Source: a virus
Virus record (IMG/VR): IMGVR_UViG_3300047557_000298
Location: 1-20,853 of that record
Length of the DNA stretch: 20,853 nt
Strand: one strand, 5' to 3'
Shown: piece by piece, positions 6,302 through 11,577 of the stretch
Position numbering within the stretch: the stretch's first letter is position 1
How the letters are laid out: every line of letters starts with the position of its first letter
Notes under the pieces: model-generated
Database searches by the model: none
Seen by the model: only the letters and a program-made list of their open reading frames with translations
What the model was told of the DNA's origin: nothing
Made by a program: the position numbers and the translations under genes

Positions 6302-6724
6302 TTACGTCGTGGATACCGTTACTGTACCCAATTGCACAGATAAAACCAAGTTGTTAGGGGTCAGACCTGCGTCGTTCAAACTGGCTCCACCCACCGGTGC
6401 CCAGCCCCATTGAAATATGCGGCTACCCGCCTCCACAGACCCGGTGCCCAGAGGGCCACCTCCGGGCTGAATCTGCAAGCCACTCGTGCCAGACAGCCGG
6501 TAGCTGCGATCTGGGCGGGGATTACGCAAACCCTGCGGGTCGTCCACAGGATACATGCCCAACTGCAACTGCGGCTGATCAGGGTCCCAGCACTCCGGGC
6601 AGACCAACAACTCGTAGTTCTTGGTCTTGATCACCTCACGGCGCAGCAACGACAGCTTGAACCGCTGATCGCAGCGGTCGCACTGAGCAATTGCATACTT
6701 ACCGCTGGCGAACCGGTTACCCAT
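6302..6724 (-). CDS. Zinc-ribbon-containing structural protein
   Basis: A 140-residue protein with two CxxC pairs, C15-C18 and C42-C45, separated by 23 residues in a ribbon-like context (AQCDRCDQRFKLSLLRREVI, then LLVCPECWDPDQPQ). This is the expected pattern of a zinc ribbon. The second half (residues 60-140) is Gly/Pro-rich and then beta-prone, ending LVLSVQLGTVTVSTT, and looks more like a virion protein than a transcription factor. The ATG overlaps the stop of the adaptor-like gene by one base (TGATG), which implies coupled translation. I infer a neck or tail component that uses zinc for stability. A regulatory role cannot be excluded. Confidence 0.75.
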   Translation of the reverse strand: MGNRFASGKYAIAQCDRCDQRFKLSLLRREVIKTKNYELLVCPECWDPDQPQLQLGMYPVDDPQGLRNPRPDRSYRLSGTSGLQIQPGGGPLGTGSVEAGSRIFQWGWAPVGGASLNDAGLTPNNLVLSVQLGTVTVSTT

Positions 6725-7656
6725 CAGTAAGAACTCCCAATGAACTGCTGCCGGGGCACAAACCGCACGGCTGCCTTTTCACGGTCTTCATCAGCGGCAA
6801 GCTGCCATGCCTCGTCGTACTGCGCCTTCAACAACGCCAAACGCTCAGCACCACCGGGCACTTTCATAGCAACGTAGTACGCTAGCCCCGCAGCCATACA
6901 CGGAATAAACCTAAATGGTACATCCATGACGTTCACACCGCCACCAGCATCCTGCGTGCGGCGCAGTCGCCAGTACACGAACTGATACGCCTGAGAGTTG
7001 TCCGGGGTAGGCCACACCGTAATTGCCGGAAGCTGCTGCCAATAGACCGCCGCGCCACTATTGTGCGACGCAGCAGTTGTGTTGTCCTGCCCCCGGAAGC
7101 AGTTGTACAGAGTGTTACCGGTGATGTACCCGTAGTTGATGATCTCAGAGTCGATCTTCACGAACCCAGTAGCAGGCAGGCCCACCACGGAGTTCAGGGT
7201 AATCTGGTTTACCGAAGCATTGATGCTGCCGCTCAGAGTCAGTCCCGTCGGAGACTGCTGGCCGTTGTACCGCTGCACCCAGACCTGAATCGGTCGGGCT
7301 TGCTGTAGCTTGTTGGGCAGCGTGGCGTAGGTCGAGACGCTGATCCGGGTAATCGTCAGGTCGGCTTGAGTCGCCGCCACGTTTGCGCCCGTGCGGATGA
7401 CGTGCTCCAGCAAATCAACCGTATCCGTTGGCAGTGCGTAGGTGTTCTGGCCCGGGACAAGGTCAATCAGACCCTGCTCAATCGTCCACAGATTGATGCC
7501 ACGGTTGGCCCAATCCGCGAACATGATGTTGAGCGACCGCCGTGCGGTACGCAGGTCGTAACCCGTGCGAAGCTCCGAACCCGCCCGCTCAAACGCCTCC
7601 TCGACCAACTCGGTCAGGTCAAGGTTGAATGCGGAGGAGCCGGATGTCTGAGCCAT
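6724..7656 (-). CDS. Adaptor-like head-tail connector protein
   Basis: A 310-residue protein. The N-terminus (LDLTELVEEAFERAGSELRT, then GYDLRTARRSLNIMFADWAN) and the following LWTIEQGLIDLVPGQNTYAL resemble the helical opening of phage adaptor or stabilisation proteins (T7 gp11 / P22 gp4-type folds). Residues about 140-205 hold a beta-rich insert with GFVKIDSEIINYGYITG and YNCFRGQDNTTAASHNSG, a module seen in many phage tail proteins. The core resumes with WPTPDNSQAYQFVYWRLRR and a C-terminal helix (ALLKAQYDEAWQLAADEDRE). The ATG follows the preceding TAA directly. It lies four genes before a second adaptor, suggesting the two occupy successive rings of the neck. The broad class is fairly sure; its exact place in the neck is not. 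Confidence 0.75.
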   Translation of the reverse strand: MAQTSGSSAFNLDLTELVEEAFERAGSELRTGYDLRTARRSLNIMFADWANRGINLWTIEQGLIDLVPGQNTYALPTDTVDLLEHVIRTGANVAATQADLTITRISVSTYATLPNKLQQARPIQVWVQRYNGQQSPTGLTLSGSINASVNQITLNSVVGLPATGFVKIDSEIINYGYITGNTLYNCFRGQDNTTAASHNSGAAVYWQQLPAITVWPTPDNSQAYQFVYWRLRRTQDAGGGVNVMDVPFRFIPCMAAGLAYYVAMKVPGGAERLALLKAQYDEAWQLAADEDREKAAVRFVPRQQFIGSSY

Positions 7657-7923
7657 TTACTTCCCCAGTTTCTTCAGGGTTTGGGCAAGCCGCGCACGCT
7701 GACCAAGTTTCCCCGGCTTCTTTGCGGCAGCGGCCAGCTTCTTTGCAGGAATCGGCTTGCCTTCTTTGGCACCAAGCGCGGAGCGCAGAGCCCCGGGCTT
7801 CTTGATGGCGGACTGAATCCATTTGGTGCTGCCACCCTTCTTCATTCCCTCAACGCCACGGCCTTTGAGGATGTCAGCTTGAGTGACCTTGCCGTCACCC
7901 GTCAGGTCAGGAAACTTTGCCAT
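7657..7923 (-). CDS. Small protein: calcium-loop (dockerin-like) plus basic domain
   Basis: An 88-residue protein in two parts. Residues 6-17 read DLTGDGKVTQAD, which matches a 12-residue EF-hand/dockerin-type calcium loop (D at 1, T at 3, D at 5, G at 6, D at 12) followed by a short helix. After GMKKGGSTK, residues 35-88 form a strongly basic helical region (KWIQSAIKKPGALRSALGAK, then KKLAAAAKKPGKLGQRARLA) ending KKLGK. The second half recurs in small proteins of many environmental phages, but I cannot attach a function. It starts by one-base overlap (TAATG) with the preceding gene. Calcium binding and nucleic-acid binding are inferences from residues. Confidence 0.78.
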   Translation of the reverse strand: MAKFPDLTGDGKVTQADILKGRGVEGMKKGGSTKWIQSAIKKPGALRSALGAKEGKPIPAKKLAAAAKKPGKLGQRARLAQTLKKLGK

Positions 7924-8156
7924 TATCGAAACCTCGCTGTTTTCTTAGCTATGCCTTTGGGCTGGGCTACGAACTGCTTCCCGGCAGCTTTCCCCGCACG
8001 CTTTGCACGAGTTGTCGCAGCGTACTCAGCAGGGCTGAGGCTTTTGATCGCAGCTTCTGGAAGATATCGCTCACCAGTTTTACTAGACGGTTTGCCACTC
8101 TTGGTCCTCCACTTTTGCGCGGTCCAGTCTTTAAGAGACTTTTGCGGCGCTTTCAC
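7923..8156 (-). CDS. Small basic conserved protein (77 aa)
   Basis: A 77-residue lysine-rich protein with GTG start at 8156 overlapping the previous stop by four bases (GTGA). The GGGGGAAG needed for ribosome binding lies inside the repeated C-terminal tail of the gene before. The sequence MKAPQKSLKDWTAQKWRTKS, then KTGERYLPEAAIKSLSPAEY and QFVAQPKGIAKKTARFR, belongs to a compact family that occurs in environmental phages and large viruses, possibly the one catalogued as DUF5872; I am not certain of the number. Conserved Trp, Tyr and charged residues indicate a folded domain rather than disorder. The function is unknown. Confidence 0.75.
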   Translation of the reverse strand: MKAPQKSLKDWTAQKWRTKSGKPSSKTGERYLPEAAIKSLSPAEYAATTRAKRAGKAAGKQFVAQPKGIAKKTARFR

Positions 8157-8230
8157 ACCAACTTCCCCCGCGTTTTACCACGCTGCGCAATTCCGTCGGC
8201 TCGTTTGGAGGCAGTCATGCCACCCTTGGC
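8153..8230 (-). repeat. Shared C-terminal tail, copy A
   Basis: Encodes the last 25 residues plus stop of the gene at 8153-8470. Over 23 codons its amino acids are identical to copy B, but 14 codons differ, all synonymously. Confidence 0.9.
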
Positions 8231-8470
8231 AAACGAACGACGGTACTCCACGCCAACTTTCTGAGGTTTGATGAACGCGGACTGCCCTTCGGGTTTGCCA
8301 GCCATAGCATCAACATACGCCTGAATGCTGGAGTTTTTGTCTAATTCTTTTGTGTACGAAAGCCGTCCGCCCGCGCCCTTAAAATTTTTGTCAAGTGCCA
8401 CGAAATGCGGGGTCAACCGCACACCGTCAGCTTTTGGCTGATCGCGCTCAGGCAACTCGTCTTTAGTCAC
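8153..8470 (-). CDS. Hypothetical protein with shared KGG...KTRG C-terminal tail (copy A)
   Basis: A 105-residue protein. The GTG at 8470 is chosen because GGGGGA lies five bases upstream and it gives an eight-base overlap with the preceding gene; longer readings have no ribosome binding site. Residues 20-80 look folded (VRLTPHFVALDKNFKGAGGR, LSYTKELDKNSSIQAYVDAM, KPQKVGVEYRRSF), with a beta-like alternation that I do not recognise as a named family. The last 25 residues, AKGGMTASKRADGIAQRGKT and RGKLV, are the tail shared with the genes ending at 8740, 9335 and 9577. That a distinct body carries the same tail suggests the tail is a portable localisation or binding signal. Function is otherwise unknown. 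Confidence 0.75.
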   Translation of the reverse strand: MTKDELPERDQPKADGVRLTPHFVALDKNFKGAGGRLSYTKELDKNSSIQAYVDAMAGKPEGQSAFIKPQKVGVEYRRSFAKGGMTASKRADGIAQRGKTRGKLV

Positions 8471-8738
8471 GATATCCCCCGCCAGCGGCCTTGTACTTCT
8501 TAGCGACAAGCTGAGCCTTACGGGCCGACCATTGGCCTGCCCCGGTGCCGTGAGTGGCAGCGGCTTTAACTTGGCTGACGATGCGTTTCCTGAGTTCAGG
8601 TTTCGTGTAATTGCCAGCCGCGTTCACCTTCCCGCCCTCAGCGTACTGAGTGAAGTCGGTGTCATCCCGCCGGGGCTTTTTGACCCCCTTGGGCATCTTG
8701 CTCGGACGGATTGCGCCCATCCCACGGCTGGCCATCAT
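8463..8738 (-). CDS. Small basic protein with QWSARKAQ motif (91 aa)
   Basis: A 91-residue protein beginning MMASRGMGAIRPSKMPKGVK. The ATG at 8738 follows the previous stop by one base and has GGGAAGG about nine bases upstream, inside that gene's tail. An in-frame reading continues back to 8789 through the tail of the previous gene and is not favoured. The N-terminal half is basic and probably disordered (KKPRRDDTDFTQYAEGGKVN). The C-terminal half (KPELRKRIVSQVKAAATHGT, GAGQWSARKAQLVAKKYKAA, GGGYRD) is a conserved helical module that also occurs in other environmental viruses. Unlike its neighbours it lacks the KTRG tail. It may bind nucleic acid, by charge only. Confidence 0.72.
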   Translation of the reverse strand: MMASRGMGAIRPSKMPKGVKKPRRDDTDFTQYAEGGKVNAAGNYTKPELRKRIVSQVKAAATHGTGAGQWSARKAQLVAKKYKAAGGGYRD

Positions 8739-8739
8739 G

Positions 8740-8817
8740 TCAGTACACCTTCCCGCGAGTCTTGCCGCGCTGGGCAATACCATCAGCACGCTTGGAAGCG
8801 GTCATTCCACCCTTGGC
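8740..8817 (-). repeat. Shared C-terminal tail, copy B
   Basis: Encodes the last 25 residues plus stop of the gene at 8740-9333. Its GGGAAGG lies just before the start of the next gene and probably acts as its ribosome binding site. Confidence 0.9.
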
Positions 8818-9333
8818 ATAGCCTTCGGCTTTCAGACGATCCCGAGTCTCTTGAGTGCCCATGTATCGCTGGAGTTTTTTACCCATGCGAGAGAACATGT
8901 CCATGGTCTCTTGACGCTGTCGGGCACTCTTCTCCCCCGCCGAAGAGGTGGGTTCCGGAACAGTACTAACCGCGCCTTGCGATCTGGCAATCCTACCGGC
9001 CAACGAGCCAGAAGGAAAATTCGTGGTGCGAGTGGCAGGCTTAGACTCCGCACTTGCGGCGGACTTGCGCTCTGCTGGTGCAGTCGATTTGGTTTCTGAC
9101 TTGGACTCACCTGCCACTTTCGTGGAGTAAGTTTTGCCGTTCCATTCAAACGTCTTGTCACCAGCGCGGCGCGCTTTGCTAAACGCCTCTTTGAAGGTCT
9201 CCGGCTTTTCTTCTTTTTCAGAAGAAACCAATCGCGCTTCTTCTGCTACCGCCTCTTTCGGAGCCGGTCCAGAGATCGCGCCTTCATCGACATCGACTAC
9301 ATCGCCTTCGGCGTATCGTCTAGCTTTTTTCAC
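8740..9333 (-). CDS. Hypothetical protein, low-complexity middle, shared tail (copy B)
   Basis: A 197-residue protein. The GTG at 9333 is preferred: AAGGA lies about nine bases upstream and the start nearly abuts the previous stop. The alternative ATG at 9378 would translate the preceding gene's tail in another frame. The N-terminus is acidic (YAEGDVVDVDEGAISG), residues 45-70 are charged (EEKPETFKEAFSKARRAGDK), then comes a short strand pair (TFEWNGKTYSTKV) and a Ser/Ala/Lys/Glu low-complexity stretch up to about residue 130. A charged helix (RQRQETMDMFSRMGKKLQRY) leads to the tail AKGGMTASKRADGIAQRGKT-RGKVY. The body is unrecognised. The tail ties it to its neighbours, suggesting a common destination in the virion or cell. 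Confidence 0.72.
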   Translation of the reverse strand: MKKARRYAEGDVVDVDEGAISGPAPKEAVAEEARLVSSEKEEKPETFKEAFSKARRAGDKTFEWNGKTYSTKVAGESKSETKSTAPAERKSAASAESKPATRTTNFPSGSLAGRIARSQGAVSTVPEPTSSAGEKSARQRQETMDMFSRMGKKLQRYMGTQETRDRLKAEGYAKGGMTASKRADGIAQRGKTRGKVY

Positions 9334-9334
9334 G

Positions 9335-9412
9335 TCACACCATCCTTCCGCGAGTTTTACCGCGTTGGGCAATACCATCCGCGCGTTTGGAGGCAGTCAT
9401 GCCGCCTTTTTT
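9335..9412 (-). repeat. Shared C-terminal tail, copy C
   Basis: Encodes the last 25 residues plus stop of the gene at 9335-9580. It differs from copies A and B mainly at the first residue (K for A) and the last three. Confidence 0.9.
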
Positions 9413-9580
9413 CATACCCTCACCACGCGCAGAGGCAGCAATCGCTTTCTGACGTTCTGCTTCCGCAGAATCCTTCTGGCTGTCCCGGGTGAGCATCATC
9501 GGGATCGCTCCCATCATGCCCTTGGACGCAAGGCTTTTCAGCTTGTCCTCATCAGCAAGCGCACCCAGAAGTAGGCTCAT
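9335..9580 (-). CDS. Small hypothetical protein with shared tail (copy C)
   Basis: An 81-residue protein whose ATG overlaps the preceding TGA by four bases (ATGA). The N-terminus is a short helical stretch (MSLLLGALADEDKLKSLASK) followed by GMMGAIPMMLTRDSQ, methionine-rich and moderately hydrophobic. A charged Ala/Lys/Glu helix follows (DSAEAERQKAIAASARGEGM), and the last 25 residues are KKGGMTASKRADGIAQRGKT-RGRMV. Almost a third of the protein is thus the shared tail. The hydrophobic patch near residues 20-30 is too short and broken for a confident membrane segment. The family is unknown to me. Confidence 0.72.
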   Translation of the reverse strand: MSLLLGALADEDKLKSLASKGMMGAIPMMLTRDSQKDSAEAERQKAIAASARGEGMKKGGMTASKRADGIAQRGKTRGRMV

Positions 9581-9648
9581 ACCATCCGTCCTTTGGTTTT
9601 ACCGCGCTGGGCACAGCCATCGGCAGCTTTGACGTAGCCACCCTTGGC
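9577..9648 (-). repeat. Shared C-terminal tail, copy D (variant)
   Basis: Encodes a 23-residue variant with ADGCAQRGKTKG in place of ADGIAQRGKTRG, two residues shorter near its start. AAAGGACGG near the stop is the likely ribosome binding site of the next gene. Confidence 0.85.
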
Positions 9649-9792
9649 CATGGCTTTAGGCTTAGACGCCTTGGGCTTCGGCTTGGACGGGGTCACGGAG
9701 CCGCCATCAATGTCTTGCGGAGGCGGAGTGCCAGAGTCGGGGTCGTAGACGCCGTCTTTAACGGCAGGCTTTCTCTTTTCGAGCATGTCCAT
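9577..9792 (-). CDS. Small Pro/Lys-rich protein with shared tail (copy D)
   Basis: A 71-residue protein starting MDMLEKRKPAVKDGVYDPDS, with AAGGAG six bases before the ATG. The middle is a Pro/Lys/Ser-rich low-complexity linker (SVTPSKPKPKASKPKAMAK), and the end is a variant of the common tail: AKGGYVKAADGCAQRGKTKG-RMV, with a cysteine in place of isoleucine. The body is so short that it could serve mostly to deliver the tail. The linker resembles the flexible basic arms of DNA-binding proteins. Coding is supported by the ribosome binding site, the four-base overlap with the next gene and the conserved tail. Confidence 0.7.
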   Translation of the reverse strand: MDMLEKRKPAVKDGVYDPDSGTPPPQDIDGGSVTPSKPKPKASKPKAMAKGGYVKAADGCAQRGKTKGRMV

Positions 9793-9807
9793 GATGGACT
9801 CCTTAGA

Positions 9808-10290
9808 TCAGCAGTAGCCGCCCTTTTTCATGCCCAGCGGTTTGGCAGCGCCCATCTTGACCTGCATTGCCTTGGTCTTGCCTTTGGAAGCAACGCCGTC
9901 AGCAGCTTTGTGACCAGCAGCCAGACCACCAGAAGCCATCTTCTTGGTCTTGCCGCCGTACTTCATACCGGCTTCGGCCATCTCGTGCTTGATCATGGAC
10001 TTGGGAGCGCCCTTCTTCTTCATGAAGGCCAACTCTTTACCAACCATCTTCTTGGATTCTTTCATGTCACCACCTTTTGCAAAAAGTTCCATCTTGCCTT
10101 GACGGGTGTCAGGGCGGTTGATTTTCTGAAGATCGGCACGGCTGCCACTGCCTTTACCAAACTTCAGACCCTTGTCAGCTTTGACGAACTCTTTGCCGAC
10201 AGATTGAGGAATGCCCACGCGCTTCGCAGCGGCGGGGTCGTTAGCGACCATCGCCATCAAGTTGTGCTGCGCTCTAGTCTTGCTGGGCAT
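9808..10290 (-). CDS. Basic conserved phage protein with internal tail-like segment
   Basis: A 160-residue lysine/methionine/glycine-rich protein. The ATG at 10290 is favoured by GAGGAG six bases upstream; it overlaps the preceding membrane protein by 17 bases. The first 45 residues (MPSKTRAQHNLMAMVANDPA, AAKRVGIPQSVGKEFVKADK) form a domain common in environmental phages whose function I do not know. Then follow KGG segments (LFAKGGDMKESKKM), a helical Lys/Met part, and a divergent version of the shared tail (SGGLAAGHKAADGVASKGKT-KAMQV). The end is GMKKGGYC, with a C-terminal cysteine like the protein at 10532-10777. Its high positive charge suggests it could be packaged with DNA; this is inference. 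Confidence 0.75.
   Translation of the reverse strand: MPSKTRAQHNLMAMVANDPAAAKRVGIPQSVGKEFVKADKGLKFGKGSGSRADLQKINRPDTRQGKMELFAKGGDMKESKKMVGKELAFMKKKGAPKSMIKHEMAEAGMKYGGKTKKMASGGLAAGHKAADGVASKGKTKAMQVKMGAAKPLGMKKGGYC
9859..9933 (-). repeat. Divergent internal tail-like segment
   Basis: Encodes SGGLAAGHKAADGVASKGKT and KAMQV within the gene at 9808-10290, about 16 residues before its end. The spacing of GG, ADG, and GKT matches the tails A-D, but the rest has diverged. Confidence 0.55.
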
Positions 10291-10522
10291 TCTTGGCTCC
10301 TCGCATCGCGTCGATCTTGCGTTCAATCCTGTCGAACCGCTCCATCAACTGCTGCATGTCCGCTCGGAACTCCGTGCGTGTGATGTGATCACGCGCCACT
10401 TCTTCCCGGGTGCGGTTAAGCAGAATGCTGATGCGTTGAAGCTCGGCAAACTTTTCTTTCACGATGAACCCCAACAGCGCCACAATGGCCGTGAGAATCA
10501 CGTTCCAAACCATCATCTCCAT
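10274..10522 (-). CDS. Small membrane protein with coiled coil
   Basis: An 82-residue protein with one probable N-terminal transmembrane helix at residues 4-22 (MVWNVILTAIVALLGFIVK). It is followed by a continuous amphipathic, coiled-coil-like helix (KFAELQRISILLNRTREEVA, then FRADMQQLMERFDRIERKID) and a polar end. Phage proteins of this shape include holin accessory proteins, XhlA-like proteins and inner-membrane spanins. None can be assigned, as no endolysin is visible in this window. The start is supported by GAGG seven bases upstream, within the end of the preceding gene. It is the only clear membrane protein here, lying between small basic genes. Confidence 0.72.
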   Translation of the reverse strand: MEMMVWNVILTAIVALLGFIVKEKFAELQRISILLNRTREEVARDHITRTEFRADMQQLMERFDRIERKIDAMRGAKNAQQD

Positions 10523-10531
10523 CGCGTGACC

Positions 10532-10777
10532 TCAACAGTTCCATGCGCGTAGGGCTTTGTTAATCCGGGAGTTTGGGTCGTTCGCAGTCTTCGCGGATGT
10601 GAGCTTCTTCTTCATGCCACTCATCCGAGCGCAGAAGGAGTCGCGCCTCTTGCCGCCTTCGGGCTGCGGAGGTTTTAGGTTCATCCCTTGGGCCTTCGCA
10701 GAGGCGCGCCCCTTGGCGTTCAGACCACCTTTGGGGTTCTTGCCTTCTTTGCGTTGCCATGCCGGGGACTTAGCCAT
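10532..10777 (-). CDS. Small conserved basic protein (DUF6321-like)
   Basis: An 81-residue basic protein starting MAKSPAWQRKEGKNPKGGLN and ending NDPNSRINKALRAWNC. The central part (QPEGGKRRDSFCARMSGMKK, KLTSAKTANDPNS) and the terminal Cys are characteristic of a small family widespread in environmental phages; I believe it is catalogued as DUF6321, from memory. Two cysteines (one in SFCARM and one at the C-terminus) could bind metal or pair with another subunit. The start overlaps the previous stop by eight bases. The function is unknown; its charge and setting among small virion-type genes suggest a packaged or DNA-associated protein. Confidence 0.78.
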   Translation of the reverse strand: MAKSPAWQRKEGKNPKGGLNAKGRASAKAQGMNLKPPQPEGGKRRDSFCARMSGMKKKLTSAKTANDPNSRINKALRAWNC

Positions 10778-11048
10778 AGAACACCGTCACCTTGGCGTTC
10801 GTCAGCGCCACGTACACGTCCGTCGTGAACAGGATGCCGTCCGATGGGATCACCACCGAGAACGATTCCCCGTTGGCCGTCGTGTTGATGGTGAACTTCG
10901 TGGTGCCACTAGCGCCACCATCTTTGAAGACAAGCGTACCCGCGCTACCGCCCGGCTCAATCAGAGCACCGCGAACACGAGTACGCCCCGCAAACGCAGT
11001 ACCTGACGCAGCCAGCGAAGTCGCTAGGATGTCAGTTTGCATGGCCAT
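10770..11048 (-). CDS. Small beta-rich structural protein (92 aa)
   Basis: A 92-residue protein starting MAMQTDILATSLAASGTAFA. It has a compact beta pattern (TRVRGALIEPGGSAGTLVFK, TTKFTINTTANGESFSVVIP, VYVALTNAKVTVFYG) with Gly-rich turns and no catalytic motif. AGGAGG lies five bases before the first ATG. A second ATG two codons later is possible but too far from optimal spacing. The layout resembles small phage head or tail decoration proteins such as those that cap a capsid surface or neck. It follows another small beta-rich protein in the same operon. The structural role is inference from composition and position. Confidence 0.7.
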   Translation of the reverse strand: MAMQTDILATSLAASGTAFAGRTRVRGALIEPGGSAGTLVFKDGGASGTTKFTINTTANGESFSVVIPSDGILFTTDVYVALTNAKVTVFYG

Positions 11049-11060
11049 GTCGGCCTCCTA

Positions 11061-11480
11061 TTAAGCCGTACGGGTGAAGGTGTACGCGGTGGGGCTGGAG
11101 AACATCAGGGTGAAGCGACCGATGCCGGTAGCGCCAGAAGCAATCGTCAGATCACCGAACGAACCAGCGGTATCCACAGCGGCGCTGGACAGAACTGCGT
11201 TGGTGTTCACAGCCACAGTCACGGTGCTCGCGCCAGCGGTGTTGTCGATGTACAGGTCAAGGGTGGTACCTTGAGTTGCACCAATCAGCGCACCCAGATC
11301 AGTGCCGGTGGGCAGAGTGATGGTCGTCGGCGCAGCCGAAGTGGAAGTGATGTAGCCAGACGCAACCTGCGCAGCAGAAGCAGTGCCAGTAGCGTTGACA
11401 GCGTTAGCGGAAGCGACTTGGTGGCCACCAATGAAGCCGTTTTGCGAAACGACCGGGCCGTTGAACGTAGTACGTGCCAT
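11061..11480 (-). CDS. Putative decoration or head-fibre protein (139 aa)
   Basis: A 139-residue Ala/Thr/Ser/Gly-rich protein starting MARTTFNGPVVSQNGFIGGH. Residues 50-100 include TSAAPTTITLPTGTDLGALI, GATQGTTLDLYIDNTAGAST, then VTVAVNTNAV, a pattern of beta strands like that of phage head-fibre or decoration proteins. It ends RFTLMFSSPTAYTFTRTA. There are no Cys or Trp residues. GAGGA lies about four bases before the ATG. It is the first structural gene after the endonuclease gene, at a distance of about 100 noncoding bases, and without that insertion would directly follow the major capsid gene, which favours a capsid-surface role. Not proven from sequence. Confidence 0.7.
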   Translation of the reverse strand: MARTTFNGPVVSQNGFIGGHQVASANAVNATGTASAAQVASGYITSTSAAPTTITLPTGTDLGALIGATQGTTLDLYIDNTAGASTVTVAVNTNAVLSSAAVDTAGSFGDLTIASGATGIGRFTLMFSSPTAYTFTRTA

Positions 11481-11577
11481 GATTCCTCACATGCGAGTGT
11501 TCGTTTGGGCGCTCTGTCTGCATGTCGTCAGCCGGGACTGTCAGAAACGCCGGGGACCCCGGGATGGGGCCAATATA
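11481..11577 (-). other. Noncoding gap after endonuclease gene with GC-rich inverted repeat
   Basis: There is no gene in this gap. At 11550-11562 it holds a 13-base odd palindrome, CCGGGGACCCCGG, just downstream of the endonuclease stop in transcription. An overlapping alternative pairing of CCCC with GGGG occurs at 11557-11569. No U-tract follows, so it is not a standard terminator. It may be an attenuator, an RNA end, or a trace of homing insertion. Confidence 0.4.

Noticed and set aside
7366-8271. Plus-strand open frame of 301 codons
   Set aside because: It crosses several well-supported minus-strand genes with their own ribosome binding sites and conserved motifs, and has no recognisable motif.
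8740-9378. Start of the copy-B gene at the ATG at 9378
   Set aside because: It would translate the upstream tail in a second frame and has no ribosome binding site; GTG 9333 has AAGGA at workable spacing. It is kept as a separate low-interest observation.
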